Shown here: in pieces, positions 44,511 to 55,188 of the stretch
Layout of the letters: the number at the start of each line of letters is the position of its first letter
Numbering within the stretch: position 1 is the stretch's first letter
Assembly: GCA_963971225.1 (NCBI GenBank)
Contig: OZ020267.1
Coordinates: 117,235,891-117,299,890, forward strand
DNA length: 64,000 nucleotides
Direction: 5' to 3'
DNA from: Melieria omissa
Taxonomy: Eukaryota > Arthropoda > Insecta > Diptera > Ulidiidae
Made by a program: the position numbers and the translations under genes
The notes under the pieces: model-generated
Databases searched by the model: none
Told to the model about the DNA's origin: nothing
The model's input: only the letters and a program-made list of their open reading frames with translations

Positions 44511-45524
44511 GAGTTTTTCTGCTGTTTCTTGCTAATTTGGGTGCACTGATTTTGAATCTATCCTCAGATTTTTTCTAGCAGGTTTAGTTAGTGAGATATA
44601 GGTACCGTGTCATTTTTTCAGTATTTCCCCTACTTTTTCTATATTTTTGATCATAATTTCTAAACCAAAAACCCGATTGATATGATTTTCACTTAATCGC
44701 ATTAACAACACCGCATGTTTTTCCGATGCAACTTATTTTTATAAGTTTACAAATGCAGCGGCAATTGGACCTCAAGGTCCGGAAAAATTGAATTTTAAGG
44801 CGTTTTTTTATGGTCAAAAACATACACAATTTTCGTAAATCAATTAGCGAGTTAGGTGTATAATGAAAGCCGACACATCAAACATTACAACACAGCCAAA
44901 CTATTTGGCGGAATACACATTAGCAGTGAAATAATACCAAAAATGTACCATAGTCATTTTCATCGATTTTCACACCATTTATAGTCTGAAATACAAGCAA
45001 AAAACAAAAATTAAAAACTTTGCATATTTTGAGGCCCCTACATTTTTAAGGAAAAAGTATGAAAAGTGATGAAAATGGCTATGGTACATTTTTGCTATTA
45101 TTTCGATGCGAATGAGTATTCCGCCAAATAATTTAGCTGTGTTGTATTGCTTGATGTTTCTTCTTAATATATTCATATACTTCGTTACTTGATTTATGAA
45201 ACATCTGCACCATTTTCGTCATCAGAAAAAACGCCTTGAAATACAATATTTTCCTACTTTGAAACCTTATTACAACACCAATTTAGAACGCATAAAATTG
45301 ATTAATGTAAGAAAAAGCATGATATTTTGTAAGTGCAACGATATAAAAATCATGTCGATAGAATTATTGATTCAGAAATTACAGTCGAAAACGAGAAAAA
45401 ACTGAAAATGCGAAAAAGTGACATGCCCATTTTTTGCGAAAGAGCTGTTACATAAAAACGGAGTATGGTTTTGAAAACAGCGTGGAAAACCATTCAGATT
45501 CATGTAAAAAACTCCATGCAACAG
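44511..45524. repeat. large palindromic (foldback-like) element
   Basis: CTGTTGCATGGAGTTTTT at 44511 and its complement ending at 45524 bound arms that also match inside: GTACCATAGTCATTTTCATC near 44946 with GATGAAAATGGCTATGGTAC near 45070, and TTTGGCGGAATAC with GTATTCCGCCAAA. The centre is near 45015. No coding domain or target duplication was found. Confidence 0.6.
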
Positions 45525-45952
45525 ACATGCTGTTGTGCAGCATTTTTTTGCAATTTATTTGTAAATTTATTTACTTAGATAAAAAGGATATAAATCCCCA
45601 AATGCGATATTGGCGAAAATTTTTTGGTGCAGTAAGTATCTGTATGAAGGTTGAACATTTACACCAAAAATAAAAAAAAAATAATTTTAAACACTTTAAC
45701 GTCACAATTACATCCGCACACCGCCAACGATTTTTAAATCGTTATTTTTCAAATTTCTTCAACAAATTTCTGAAATATGCAATTTTACATTTTTAAATTA
45801 GACTAAATAATGTCGATTTATTTCAAGGACATAACAGTTATAAAGTTTTTAGAAAAAAGTTGGAAAATAACTGTTTCATTGTAACAAATATTTTAATTGT
45901 TACTTGTAATTATTAATTTGAAATAATTATTTTTACATCTATGTATAACTAT

Positions 45953-46220
45953 TAATAATAATAATTGACTGGCACGACAGCCCGATAACGCGACTAAGGC
46001 CTAGCTACCCGCAAGCATCCGTGCTGTGCGTGTGAATTTTGTACGCGGGTGGAAGGGACCTACAGTTTTATGCCGGTTCCGAACGGCGAGTTGGGACCTT
46101 TTTCATAGGCAATTTTACTCTCAGAAGTTTGCCATTTCCTGCTGAGAGGACAGCCGCCGAAAGAAAAATTGTTGTTTTTTCTTTTTTTTTGACGTACTAG
46201 CCAGCTGAGCTACGGCGGTT
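45953..46220 (-). mobile_element. tRNA-derived SINE, copy 5, head shortened
   Basis: CGGGCTGTCGTGCCAGTCAA (reverse) and the ATT tail are intact. The body matches copies 1 and 4, but the tRNA-like head is reduced to CCGCCGTAGCTCAGCTGGCT. The B box is deleted. Confidence 0.85.
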
Positions 46221-46527
46221 TGCTGATCATAAATTCGATGTCAGAGTTGGGTATCCACCACATTTAAGGACTTTCCTAAGTCTTGCGCCTTCTACCGGGA
46301 CGGATACTGGACAAGGGGCTAGCACCCACCACCCACACAATACAAAATTTAATAATTGAATTGATTTAAGATTCGCGATTTTTCCCAAAAGTAATGGGTG
46401 ATGGTGTTAGTCTGGCATCAAATTCATGATCAGCGAACCTAATTCCATAGACAATTTTTAGTCGCATTCACCGATCAGACATCTGTTTCTTTGGTGTGCA
46501 GGTATTTTCAACGTAAAAAATATTATA

Positions 46528-47579
46528 GGGGTACCGGTTAATTCGTGCGTTTTTTTTTTGGAAAATTGAAGCTTTATTGTGAAAGAATGGTTACAAATTT
46601 AATATTCAAAGTATTGTCCATCACTAGCTATAACTTTTTCCCATTTTTCTGGCAATTCACCAATACCCTTTCTGAAAAATTCGGCCGGCTTTTCCGCTAT
46701 CCACGAATCGATCCAATTTTTGACTTCTTCATAATTGGAGAAGTGCTGGTCAGCCAGGCCATGTTGCATTGATCGGAAGAGATAGTAATCGGATGGCGCA
46801 AGGTCTGGACTATACGGCGGGTGGGGTAGGACATCCCATTTCGGCGTTTCAAGGTAGGTTTTGACGACCTGTGCAACATGTGGCCGAGCATTGTCATGTT
46901 GCAAAATTACGTCGACGTTTGGGATTATCGTAATGGACCCACTTTTCATCGCGTGACAATTCGATGCAAAAAACTTTTTCTTTTGTACTGTTGAAGCAGT
47001 TGTTCACACGTGAAAAATCGGCGTTCGACGTCTCTTGGCTTCAATTCATACGGCCAATGGCCTACCTTCCGGATCATTTCCATTGCTTTTAGACGATCGG
47101 AAATGGTTTGTTAAGCGACGCCAAGTGATTTTGCAAGTTCTTCTTGCGTTTGGGATGGATCTTGGTCGAGCAATGTCTCCAATTCGTGATCTTCAAACTT
47201 TTTTGGCTGCCCGGGCCGTTCATCGTCCTCAAAGTCAAAATTGCCACTTTTAAACCGTGCAAACCATTTCTGGCACGTACGCTCAGCTAGAGCATGCACA
47301 CCATACACTTCCACCAAAATACGATGACTTTTGGCAGCCTTTTTCTTCATATTGAAGTAATGAAGAAGTACTCCCCGCAAAAACACTTTATTCGGCACAA
47401 AATTCGACATTTTCAGAGTAAAAAAAAGTATTGTTGTTTACGCTTCAGCTAAATTACACATACTGATTCTGAAACTATATGACAATAGCTTTCCAACACA
47501 TATTTGGAAAGGTGAATCACTGTTCACAAAATCAAGTTACGCCATCTGTTAGAAAACCGCATGAATTAACCGGTACCCC
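46528..47579 (-). mobile_element. mariner element, GGGGTACCGGTTAATTC ends, TA-flanked
   Basis: GGGGTACCGGTTAATTCGTG at 46528 and, in reverse, GGGGTACCGGTTAATTCATG at 47579 are inverted ends next to TA (46526-46527, 47580-47581). At 1,052 bp it is about 250 bp shorter than a complete mariner, because the transposase has lost its centre. Confidence 0.92.
46599..47410 (-). pseudogene. mariner transposase with central deletion
   Basis: From 47410: MSNFVPNKVFLRGVLLHYFN, the HTH with YGVHALAERTCQKWFARFKS, GQPKKF linker, QEELAKSLGVA. After one shift comes the catalytic block with DEKWVHYDNPKRR (first D). It then skips to NVDVILQHDNARPHVAQ (second D) and PPYSPDLAPSDYYLF (third D) and ends GQYFEY at 46599. 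About 70 residues between the first and second D are missing, and one frameshift separates the halves. Confidence 0.88.
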
Positions 47580-47589
47580 TATTACTTCT

Positions 47590-48355
47590 GTAGATAGGCT
47601 ACTAATTCGTTTTAATATTAAAACTACATTGACAGGAGCGCGACCGCTGATCAGTGGTTTTAATTAGCAATTTCTTTTGTACGATTTCTCAAATATGATT
47701 TCTTTTAATTAATGAAAATGAAAAATAACCAAATTTAGAAAGGCAATTAAAATCACGCATGGCGTGAACTAGCGTAAAACCTTTCTATGACCTTTTTTAA
47801 ATGGAATTTCTTCCCTTAAATCCGCAAAAAAAAACGCTGCGTCTTTTTGCGCATTTGGAAAATATTAAATTTTCTCGAAAATACTAATGTTGAGTTTTGT
47901 AACAATAGGTTTGGCACGCCTATTTAACGCATTATGAGCCACATTATCCAATTTTTTCATTATAATGGAATTTGTTTGTTGGAAAATGTGATTTAATGCT
48001 AATATATTCTAAAAAAAAGGAATGTCTTGTTTTGAAGAATAATTTCTTTGATAGTCTCGCCGTTATAAATTGAGCTGTATTGCATCTTCTTGGTTGCGTC
48101 ATCACCATTTTAAGCTCTAAGGATATCAAACAAAAAATTATTTCTTTAAGCAGCTTCACCCCCTCTTTCCACATCCGACCAAAAAACAACGTCCGTCCAT
48201 ATAAGTTTCACCACCCTCTTTTCCCCCTTTCAAGGTCAACGTTTTTGAAATCGTTTCTTTTTAAGGGCTGGCTTTCTAAAATAAAAATTTTGACCAAATT
48301 TCATCATTATAGCTCCAGCGGTTTGAGCTCGGTGATGATAAAATGATATAAAACC
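47590..48355. other. chico intron, no recognised gene
   Basis: No domain, inverted end or repeat was identified with confidence in this stretch between two mariners. Confidence 0.4.
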
Positions 48356-48360
48356 ATATA

Positions 48361-49149
48361 CATTGTGACCGAAAAGTTTCCGGAAAGTCTCATTTAAAAT
48401 TCGCGCGCTGTATATGTTTCGATATTTTAAGTTTCTGTACGTTGGTACCACTGTCCTGTTCCGATCCAACTTTCATGGAACGCATCATAACTGGTAACGG
48501 GACATGGGTCTACGAGTACGACATGCAAACAAGCCAACAATCATCGGAATGGAGAGCAAAAGACGAGCCGAAACCGAAAAAACCACGCCAAAGTCGCTCG
48601 AAAATCAAGGTAATGCTGATTGTTTTCTTCGATATTCGTGGTGTGGTGCATCATGAATTCGTCGCTGAAGGATAAACAGTCGGTAAAGACTATTATTTGA
48701 CTGTTTTAAGACGTTTGCGTGAAAATATCCGCCGTAAACGGCCTCAATTGTGGAAGGATAATTCATGGATTTTTCATGACGATAATGCTCCCTCGCACCG
48801 AGCCAACATTATCAACGATTTTAAGGCCAAACATTCAATAAATACCATCGAATAGCCACCGTATTCACCTGATCTTGCACCGTGTGACTTTTTCCTGTTT
48901 CCCAAACTCAAATTACCACGCAGAGGAACGCGTTTTGAATCCATAGAAGACGTAAAACAGAATTCGCAGAGGGAACTCAAAGCCATACCGGAAAGCGCCT
49001 ATAAAAAATGTTTTGATGATTGGAAGAAAAGTTGGCATATGTGTATCGCTTCTAATGGAGCATATTTTGAAGGAGATAAAATAAATATTGATGAAGATTA
49101 AGAATTTTGCGTTTTATTTAAAATTTCCGGAAACTTTTTGATCAGAAGG
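48361..49149 (+). mobile_element. mariner element lacking the DNA-binding half, TA-flanked
   Basis: The ends share CnAAAAGTTTCCGGAAA (48369 on; complement at 49121-49141) and are bounded by TA (48359-48360, 49150-49151). Inside, from 48463 to 49101, is the catalytic half of a SETMAR-like mariner transposase. Confidence 0.82.
48463..49101 (+). pseudogene. mariner transposase, catalytic half only
   Basis: Reads DPTFMERIITGNGTWVYEYD (the usual GDETW is GNGTW, so the first catalytic D is lost), KKPRQSRSKIKVMLIVFFDI, FHDDNAPSHRA (second D), then a stop replacing a residue before PPYSPDLAPCDFFLF (third D). It ends ASNGAYFEGDKINIDED. Two in-frame stops interrupt the reading (one after HHEFVAEG). 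No helix-turn-helix domain is present upstream. Confidence 0.85.
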
Positions 49150-49673
49150 TATATTCGATTTTTTTAGACTATATATTTTTGTTTGGAAACAAACAAAATT
49201 TTTTAAGTCAGCAGCCCAAAATGACAGACTCCAAATTTTCAGCGAATTTCACGTACTCCTTCTATTTTTGCCCCAATTTTGTATAGAGTCAATGCACTGT
49301 GCACCCTCTCGAAGAGCATTCTCGATCGGCTTCCCTGCTTTTCTCGAGCTTTGCGAGCCTTGCCTCCGAGTCTATCCGCACGGTCGAAAAGGACCCCAGC
49401 AACCGCCGCACAGTGGGGTAATTGATGTCGAAAATGCCTATTTATTCATCCAGGCTATTTAGATATGAAATAACTATTAGGTTTAGTTAATCGAACATTA
49501 GAAAGTAAAAAACAAATGTTTTTGGGTATACTTTAGTGGAATTTTTTTTTAAAAAACGGTAAACAACTAAAATAGTTACAAAAGATAAATCTGCACATTT
49601 CTAATGAAAGTTAAGTTGAACAGTTTAACTGAAACATTTTATCGCATTTATAATCTTCATCATCAACATTATA

Positions 49674-50933
49674 ACACTTCGTTCAATAATGTGTGTGACT
49701 GACACATAGATGGCGGCACTAATACTAACTCAATATTTTTTTTCAAAATTGTGAACCTTTTTAGGCTTACTGTCAAAATTATATGTCAATCCGACCATTA
49801 GTTTACAAGTTACAGTGCTTTAAGTGACACTACTTTTGAGTTTTCAAAAAAAAGGAATTCAAAGCAATTCCGTGTGCTGATTTATCATTGTTTTTTAATG
49901 AAAAAAAATACTGTTCAATGCCAGGAATGGCTTGAAAAACATTATTCGGACTCTGCTCCATCAAAAAGAACCATTTGTTATTGGTATGCCGAATTCAAAC
50001 GTGGTCGTACAGACACCGATGACATTCCATCTACTGGACGGCCAAATGACGCTGTTATTCCGGAAAACGTTGAAAAAACACTGAAAATCATTATGTCCGA
50101 CCGTAAAATGAAAGTGGGGGAGATTGCTGACATTCTAAAGATATCAGCAGGCAGTGTACACACCATAATACACGAACATTTGGTTATGAAAAAGGTGTTT
50201 TCGAAATGGGTGCCGCGGTTGCTCACACCGGAGCAAAAACAACAACGAATCGATGATTCTCAAAGAGCTGTTTGGACATGTTTACGCGCAACAAGTCGGA
50301 GTTTTTGCGTCGGTACATCACAATGGATGAAACATGGATCCACCATTTCACTCCAGAGTCAAATCGGCAGTCTGCTGAGTGGCATGCAACCGGTGAAAGC
50401 CGCCCAAAGCGTCCAAAGGCACAAACATCGGCTGGCAAGGTTATGGCGTCAGTATTTTGGGATGTGCACGGAATAATATTCATCGACTATCTTGAGAACG
50501 TTGGAACGTTTGAAAGAAGAAATCGCGATTAAGCGACCCCATATGAAGAAGAAAAAAGTGTTGTTTCACCAAGACAATGCACCGTGTCACAAGTCGATGA
50601 AAACGATGGCAAAAATGCATGAATTGGGCTTCGAATTGCTTCCTCATCCCCCGTATTCTCCAGATCTGGCCTCCAGCGACTACTGGCTCTTCGCAGACCT
50701 CAAAAAGATGCTCCGTGGTAAGAGATTTGGCTCAAATGATGAAGTAATCGCCGAAACTAACGCCTATTTTGAAGGCAAAGAAAAATCGTTCTACAAAGGC
50801 GGTATCGAAAGATTGGAAAAGCGTTGGAATGATTGTATCTCCCTAAAAGGGGACTATGTTGATGAATAAAAAAAAATTTTGGCAAAAAAATGTGTTTAAA
50901 TTAGTTAGTCACACACATTATTGAACGAAGTGT
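49674..50933 (+). mobile_element. near full-length mariner, irritans (Himar1-like) type
   Basis: ACACTTCGTTCAATAATGTG at 49674 and its exact complement ending at 50933 continue to about 28 matched bases, with TA on both sides (49672-49673, 50934-50935). 1,260 bp is a normal size for this subfamily. The copy of the host repeat at 27420-27440 has no insertion. This is the youngest-looking transposon in the window. Confidence 0.93.
49898..50869 (+). pseudogene. Himar1-like mariner transposase with two frameshifts
   Basis: Start MKKNTVQCQEWLEKHYSDSA. The HTH, the GRP linker and the second HTH read openly to about 50265. A +2 shift leads to MDETWIHHFTPES (first D) and SAGKVMASVFWDVHGIIFID, and a second shift near 50495 to KKVLFHQDNAPCHKS (second D) and PPYSPDLASSDYWLF (third D of DD34D), ending at a stop at 50867. 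All three catalytic aspartates are intact. Length about 323 codons against 345-350 typical; a short loss sits at the second shift (after YLE). Confidence 0.9.
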
Positions 50934-51741
50934 TAAGCCTCACCATCACCATTATCATCATTCCTCATTAGTATCAACTCCATAGCAACTTTGGGCATAA
51001 TATACATATGATGCACTTTTGTGAGGCAATTTTTTCATACTTGATACAATGTGATCAGAATTTAAAAAAAAATCTATTAAAAACGTTTTCAATGGTATTT
51101 TTTCAGTCCACTTTCGAAAAAAATTCACCCTGCAACCCAATTCACCCTTCTTGAGCTTCTTCCGATAGTTGGCTGATTGGCAATAAAGCATGCGATATGA
51201 TTTGCGGTCGATGAAAAATTTATTTGTGGAAAATTGTGGGCATATTTTACTAGGAATAGCATTTAAAAAAATATTTTAAAGTTTTTAATCCATAGCTGCG
51301 AAATTTTTCTATTTCGATTTAATATTCACTAGAAGCAACCATAAAAGGTGTGAATGTTTTTATTCAAGTCCACATCGATTTCTATTATTGATGCATTTTG
51401 AAAAAACAATAAAAACAACAATTAAACCTTTTGCTTGTTTGTTTTCATCTAAAAAATAAATAATTTAAAGAAAATTTATTTTGCACATTTCTATTTGCGC
51501 CCATTTGGCCCATGAGTACGCACACAAAAATCGAAATGCTGGCAAAGTGCGGGACAATCGCGCAACTTATTTTTTCATTAAATGTTACTGAAATATATAA
51601 ACTATACGCTAATGAAAACAGTTTTGCTCGATCTCAAAAGACTCACAACTATATGTCTATAAAAATGTCCAACATTTAACAATTATTTAGAGATCAAATA
51701 AAATACTTATAAACATTTTATAACAAAACAAAATACACATT

Positions 51742-52235
51742 AGGGGTATTCTCGACGTCTTGCAAAACCCTTGCAAGGTGCACGAAATGCAAAACTTGCA
51801 GAATCTTGCAATCCGTGCAATGATACAAAAACAAAATACAAGCAAAAAAGTTTGCATTTTTTGCATATCATGCTACGCAACAACCCTTGTTTTGTGTGTG
51901 ACATCGTGTGTAGGTGCACACGACACACGACACGACACGACACAATTGTGCGACAGCCATTTAATTTTCTTCGTGTGCGCAAGCGTATTTTCTTTATATT
52001 TGGTTTATTGCAATCTTTTTATGTAATTTGCATATATGCATTGCTTGCAGGTGGAAATGGATCTACCGAAAACCAAATTAAAAATGAATAGAGAAAGTTT
52101 GTGGCTGTTTGCGATATTTTTGCAATATTTGCAATGTGTGCTTTTTTGTGCGTTCTCGATGTGTAGCATTTTCCAGTCTTGCACGTTTGCATTTTTACGA
52201 ATTCTTCCTCCGTGCAAGACATCGAGAATACCCCT
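51742..52235. mobile_element. MITE, AGGGGTATTCTCGA ends, ATT TSD
   Basis: AGGGGTATTCTCGACGTCTT at 51742 and, in reverse, AGGGGTATTCTCGATGTCTT at 52235 are inverted ends. ATT flanks both (51739-51741, 52236-52238), and the other copy at 28436 reads ACACATTGCATTGCTG without an insert. The interior is rich in TTGCA and ACACGACACG. Overlapping open frames on both strands are not conserved. Confidence 0.85.
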
Positions 52236-52771
52236 ATTGCATTACTGAAATACCTGAACATGAAGGTTGCATAATTAATTTGAAATACTTTTTGAAAATC
52301 ACAAAAAGAGATCGTTTCGAAAGAAAGGAAAAAAAACGCGTTTATCGCTGTTCGCACAAAAACTGAAAAAAAATTTTCAACTTGTCACTTTAACCCGGTA
52401 CCAAAAACATATTTGTATCTTTATTTTTCGTTTTTGAATAATCGTAATCAAGTAAATAAAATTGAAAAGATTGTTTTTAAATATCTACGCACACAAAATC
52501 GTGACACCGCTAACTTCACCAAAAATTGTAGACTGGGAAAAATGTTTCTGTACCTGCCGCATTGAGACAAATTCGATAACATTATCACACTAAAATTATG
52601 GTGATCGGAAAACATATTGTTTACTTTTGGCATCCTAAAAATGATGTCACCCCGTCGCGGCGGGGGCTTAATACTGGGGTCGAACGTTGCCTCAAACTCG
52701 CGAAGCAATGCTATACTAAATATTAAGACAGACATAATTTTTTGTTACAGAAGTATTTGTATCTCACTTAC

Positions 52772-53147
52772 CAAATTGAGGACGTTGCACATCTGACGTG
52801 CCGAAACTGCGACGCTGAAGGGTGAGCAACACTTCTAACCATTTCAACATTTCTTCTTCACTTTCCAAAACCACTCCGAATCCGCCATCCTTTGTTGAAA
52901 GCGCAATGACATATTCGTATTTTGTATCAAGCCTACGATTTATGTTAAAGCAATTTTCCAACTTTATGACTCGTTTTGGAGACAAACCCGATTTAAATTT
53001 TCTTTCATTGTCGTAATACTCTAAACGAGCGACTTTGGATAAAGTCTCTCCGTAAAGGACGAAATATTTTTTTTTCATTGTCTTCAATTTTTTTTGATAT
53101 CCACTTAACATTAGTCCATCCTCATTTGTTGCGTTCTGTTTTGACAT
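52772..53147 (-). CDS. chico: chico coding exon, PH domain
   Basis: This exon encodes residues 1-125 plus one base. It begins MSKQNATNEDGLMLSGY and contains the pleckstrin homology domain (about residues 12-112), with the KKLKTMKKKYFVLY strand, the NCFNINRRLDTKY segment and the C-terminal WLEVLLTLQRR helix. These match fly Chico and vertebrate IRS N-termini. The PH domain targets the protein to the membrane and the receptor. The donor reads TTTG|GTAAGT and the exon ends in phase 1. Upstream, a pyrimidine-rich tract ending TTTTTAG lies six bases before the ATG, so the exon starts at 53153 and a 5' UTR intron precedes it. I chose this ATG because it is the first in this exon; an in-frame upstream ATG in a candidate 5' exon could add ten residues. 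Confidence 0.95.
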
Positions 53148-53159
53148 ATTTACCTAAAA

Positions 53160-53520
53160 ATAGAAATAAGTACATAAGCATACAATATATAGAGCATACA
53201 ACAAAATTAAGACTGCATAAGACACTGTTCACTCAAAATCAGAACGCACAAAAGTAGCTGTATTACTGGCTTACTATTAAATAGTTTTTAGTCCAATTTC
53301 TAACGACCTTTTCTCCGACATTTTTAAAGTTCACATGCCTTTGGAAACACATTTTTCAAAGTGATGGACAAGGTAACTCCAGTAATTTTCAACCAGTTGG
53401 TTTCAAAATATATACATGTTGCTACTAAGATGAGTTTTATAGAACGATAAACCAATTTCATTCATTTTCATTAACATTGTGTAATCTTATTACTTTGCCT
53501 TGGTTCTGAAAGGATCTAGA
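53160..53520. other. chico 5' UTR intron, no recognised feature
   Basis: Sequence upstream of the PH exon acceptor. No coding domain and no repeat was recognised. Confidence 0.4.
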
Positions 53521-53539
53521 GATTAGGAGACAGGGTTTT

Positions 53540-53870
53540 GAATGAAGAAAATATGGGCTCATGTCATGAACCAATAAAGATCATAGGTGAAGTGCCAGTA
53601 TTCGAACGGGTTTCCCAGGGAGATACCTGGAGTGATTGCTCATCTCCTCTTAACAACTACCGAAAAGGTATCTGTCAAATCAGGCCACGCATGCCACGTT
53701 TCGACGATATTCCAAAGACTCAATAGAGCTAGATGCCCTACTGTCCGAAATAAGCTTAATCGCACGTTCTGCACATGTTTTTAAAGCTTTCGCCCTCAAG
53801 CGCGAATTAATCTCCGTTTTTGGTCGAATAAATGTGGTGTAAATCAGTCGGATAAACGTGGTGCGATGAT
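53540..53870 (-). pseudogene. non-LTR RT C-terminal fragment, second copy
   Basis: The minus strand encodes CAERAIKLISDSRASSSIES, then LEYRRNVACVA and a stop. It is the same family as 711-1147 (shared CTCAATAGAGCTAGATGCCC region). It is more decayed and extends further 5' (INSRLRAKALKTC). Confidence 0.65.
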
Positions 53871-54013
53871 CTGATGAAGACAATTTTTTTTTGCACTGCT
53901 TTTGCTACGTCTTTCGACACGCTAAAAATGTAATTGATCCTTCAAATATATTTCTAATGGACATGCCTAGAACATCGAATGCTGTCGATTTCGTAATGCT
54001 TTATACTCTATAT

Positions 54014-55167
54014 CAGGGGCGTAGCCAAGGGAGGGGTTTTGGGTGTCAGAACCCCCCAAGGCCTATAATTATTTATCATTTTCAATCACTTTGCGTGGTA
54101 TATAAAGAATAATAACATTTTTTGGTGAAACCGATATGATTTTTTAAATTGTTCCCTTCAGGCTCAGTACAGCTATTTGCATGATCTAAAAGCATGTTTA
54201 AGAGTGTTTTAAATTGTCGGCTGGAATGTCCTTCAGGATGTCGGTACAAGCCTTTTGGATGACTTCTACGTCTTCAAAACGCCTTCGTTTTTTTTATAAG
54301 GTCACACGATGCCGCATAAGGTGAAAACGAGGTTGATGGTTAAAAATCGACTTTTAGTCCAAAAATCAGTCACAATTGTCTATGGATGAGATAGTGTCTT
54401 TCGATTGTTAAAGTGTTCAGCTGAAATGCGATAATGTTATGTTTTTGAGATGCTTAACTTTCGCTTTACCGAAGATTTTTGTAATCGTGATAGTCAGTTT
54501 TTCGAAAAAAGCCTAACTTTAAAGATTTATTTTGCGACCATGAAAAATATTAGAAGATTTCTTCAAAGGATTTATTAAATACATACTGAGGTACGTAAAA
54601 CAAATTTTGCGAGTTTATTCAAAGTTGTGGCGGAAGCGCCTGGGATCACCTGTGTAGGTGTTTGGTGTACAAAATAACAAAAATAACAAAAAACATTAAT
54701 AATATTTTCACAACTATTTTTTTTGTTTGAGTTATTGAAAACCACTTTCGAATTTGTTCAGTAAGTCGAAATAATATATATCTATTTTGGATAAATACTT
54801 TGGCAGATGTTGAACATGAATCATGAAAAAGATCACCCGGGTGGGTAAAATTAAAGCGAAGGTTAAATCCAATTTTCAATGATGAATTATCGCCAAGTTT
54901 TGATGGAATCTGCGGTGGATGATTTATGTCCTGACAATCGTTTTTAAATTGCGAGTACCACTCATTAACTCTGCCAAGGTATAAACGATCATCACTATAA
55001 ACTTGCTCCATCAATTGAAATGTTTTTGTTAAAGTTTTACCAACTTTGAAGCAAAACTTAATATTGGCTTTTTTTAAGGTGCAGTGTACTTTAAAAAATG
55101 TAATACTAAATTGGCAAACCATTTCTTTTAAAACCCCTCCCATGACCCAGTTCTGGCTACGCCCCTG
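54014..55167 (-). mobile_element. CAGGGGCGTAGCCA-TIR element with near-perfect 8-bp TSD
   Basis: CAGGGGCGTAGCCA at 54014 and, in reverse, CAGGGGCGTAGCCAGAAC at 55167 are inverted ends, each followed by a GGGAGGGGTTTT motif. CTCTATAT (54006-54013) and CTCTCTAT (55168-55175) match at 7 of 8 positions. TIR and TSD are hAT-like, yet the interior carries remnants of a mariner-type transposase. A degraded copy is at 250-1591. Confidence 0.8.
54240..55060 (-). pseudogene. mariner-type transposase remnants inside the 54-kb element
   Basis: Minus-strand reading gives an HTH: IKFCFKVGKTLTKTFQLMEQ, then VYSDDRLYLGRVNEWYSQFK. Far downstream comes RRRFEDVEVIQKACTDILKD, the end of a mariner transposase. 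The catalytic centre between them is not readable. The order and orientation fit one transposase reduced to its ends. Confidence 0.6.
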
Positions 55168-55188
55168 CTCTCTATATTAAAATCTTTT

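Larger units (their letters stand above)
49395..52440. mobile_element. second copy of the CAGTGGGG element, with two insertions
   Basis: From CACAGTGGGGTAATTGATG at 49410 on, it aligns with 27130-28700: AAAACAAATGTTTTTGGGTA, the ATC-rich tract at 50940, CACACAAAAATCGAAATGCT at 51521, AACCCGGTACCAAAAACATA near 52392. The right terminal inverted repeat is missing. It is interrupted by a mariner (49674-50933) and a MITE (51742-52235), both absent from the other copy. Confidence 0.7.
7358..53153 (-). other. chico: chico gene span (insulin receptor substrate), 3' end outside window
   Basis: Five exons on the minus strand encode, in order, the PH domain, the two parts of the PTB/IRS domain and the start of the serine-rich tail of Chico/IRS. 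Each junction has GT donor and AG acceptor bases, and the reading phases match across all four introns (phase 1, 2, 2, 1; the last exon ends in phase 2). Chico is the cytoplasmic docking protein that the insulin receptor phosphorylates to recruit PI3-kinase and Drk/Grb2. Introns of 11.2, 5.5, 14.4 and 13.6 kb are filled with transposable elements. The C-terminal two thirds, with the tyrosine docking motifs, is not found in the window and should lie left of position 1. Confidence 0.93.

Noticed and set aside
51740..52366. Cluster of overlapping open frames on both strands
   Set aside because: They sit within and across a MITE and disagree with its boundaries; typical of simple, cysteine-rich translations of TTGCA repeats.
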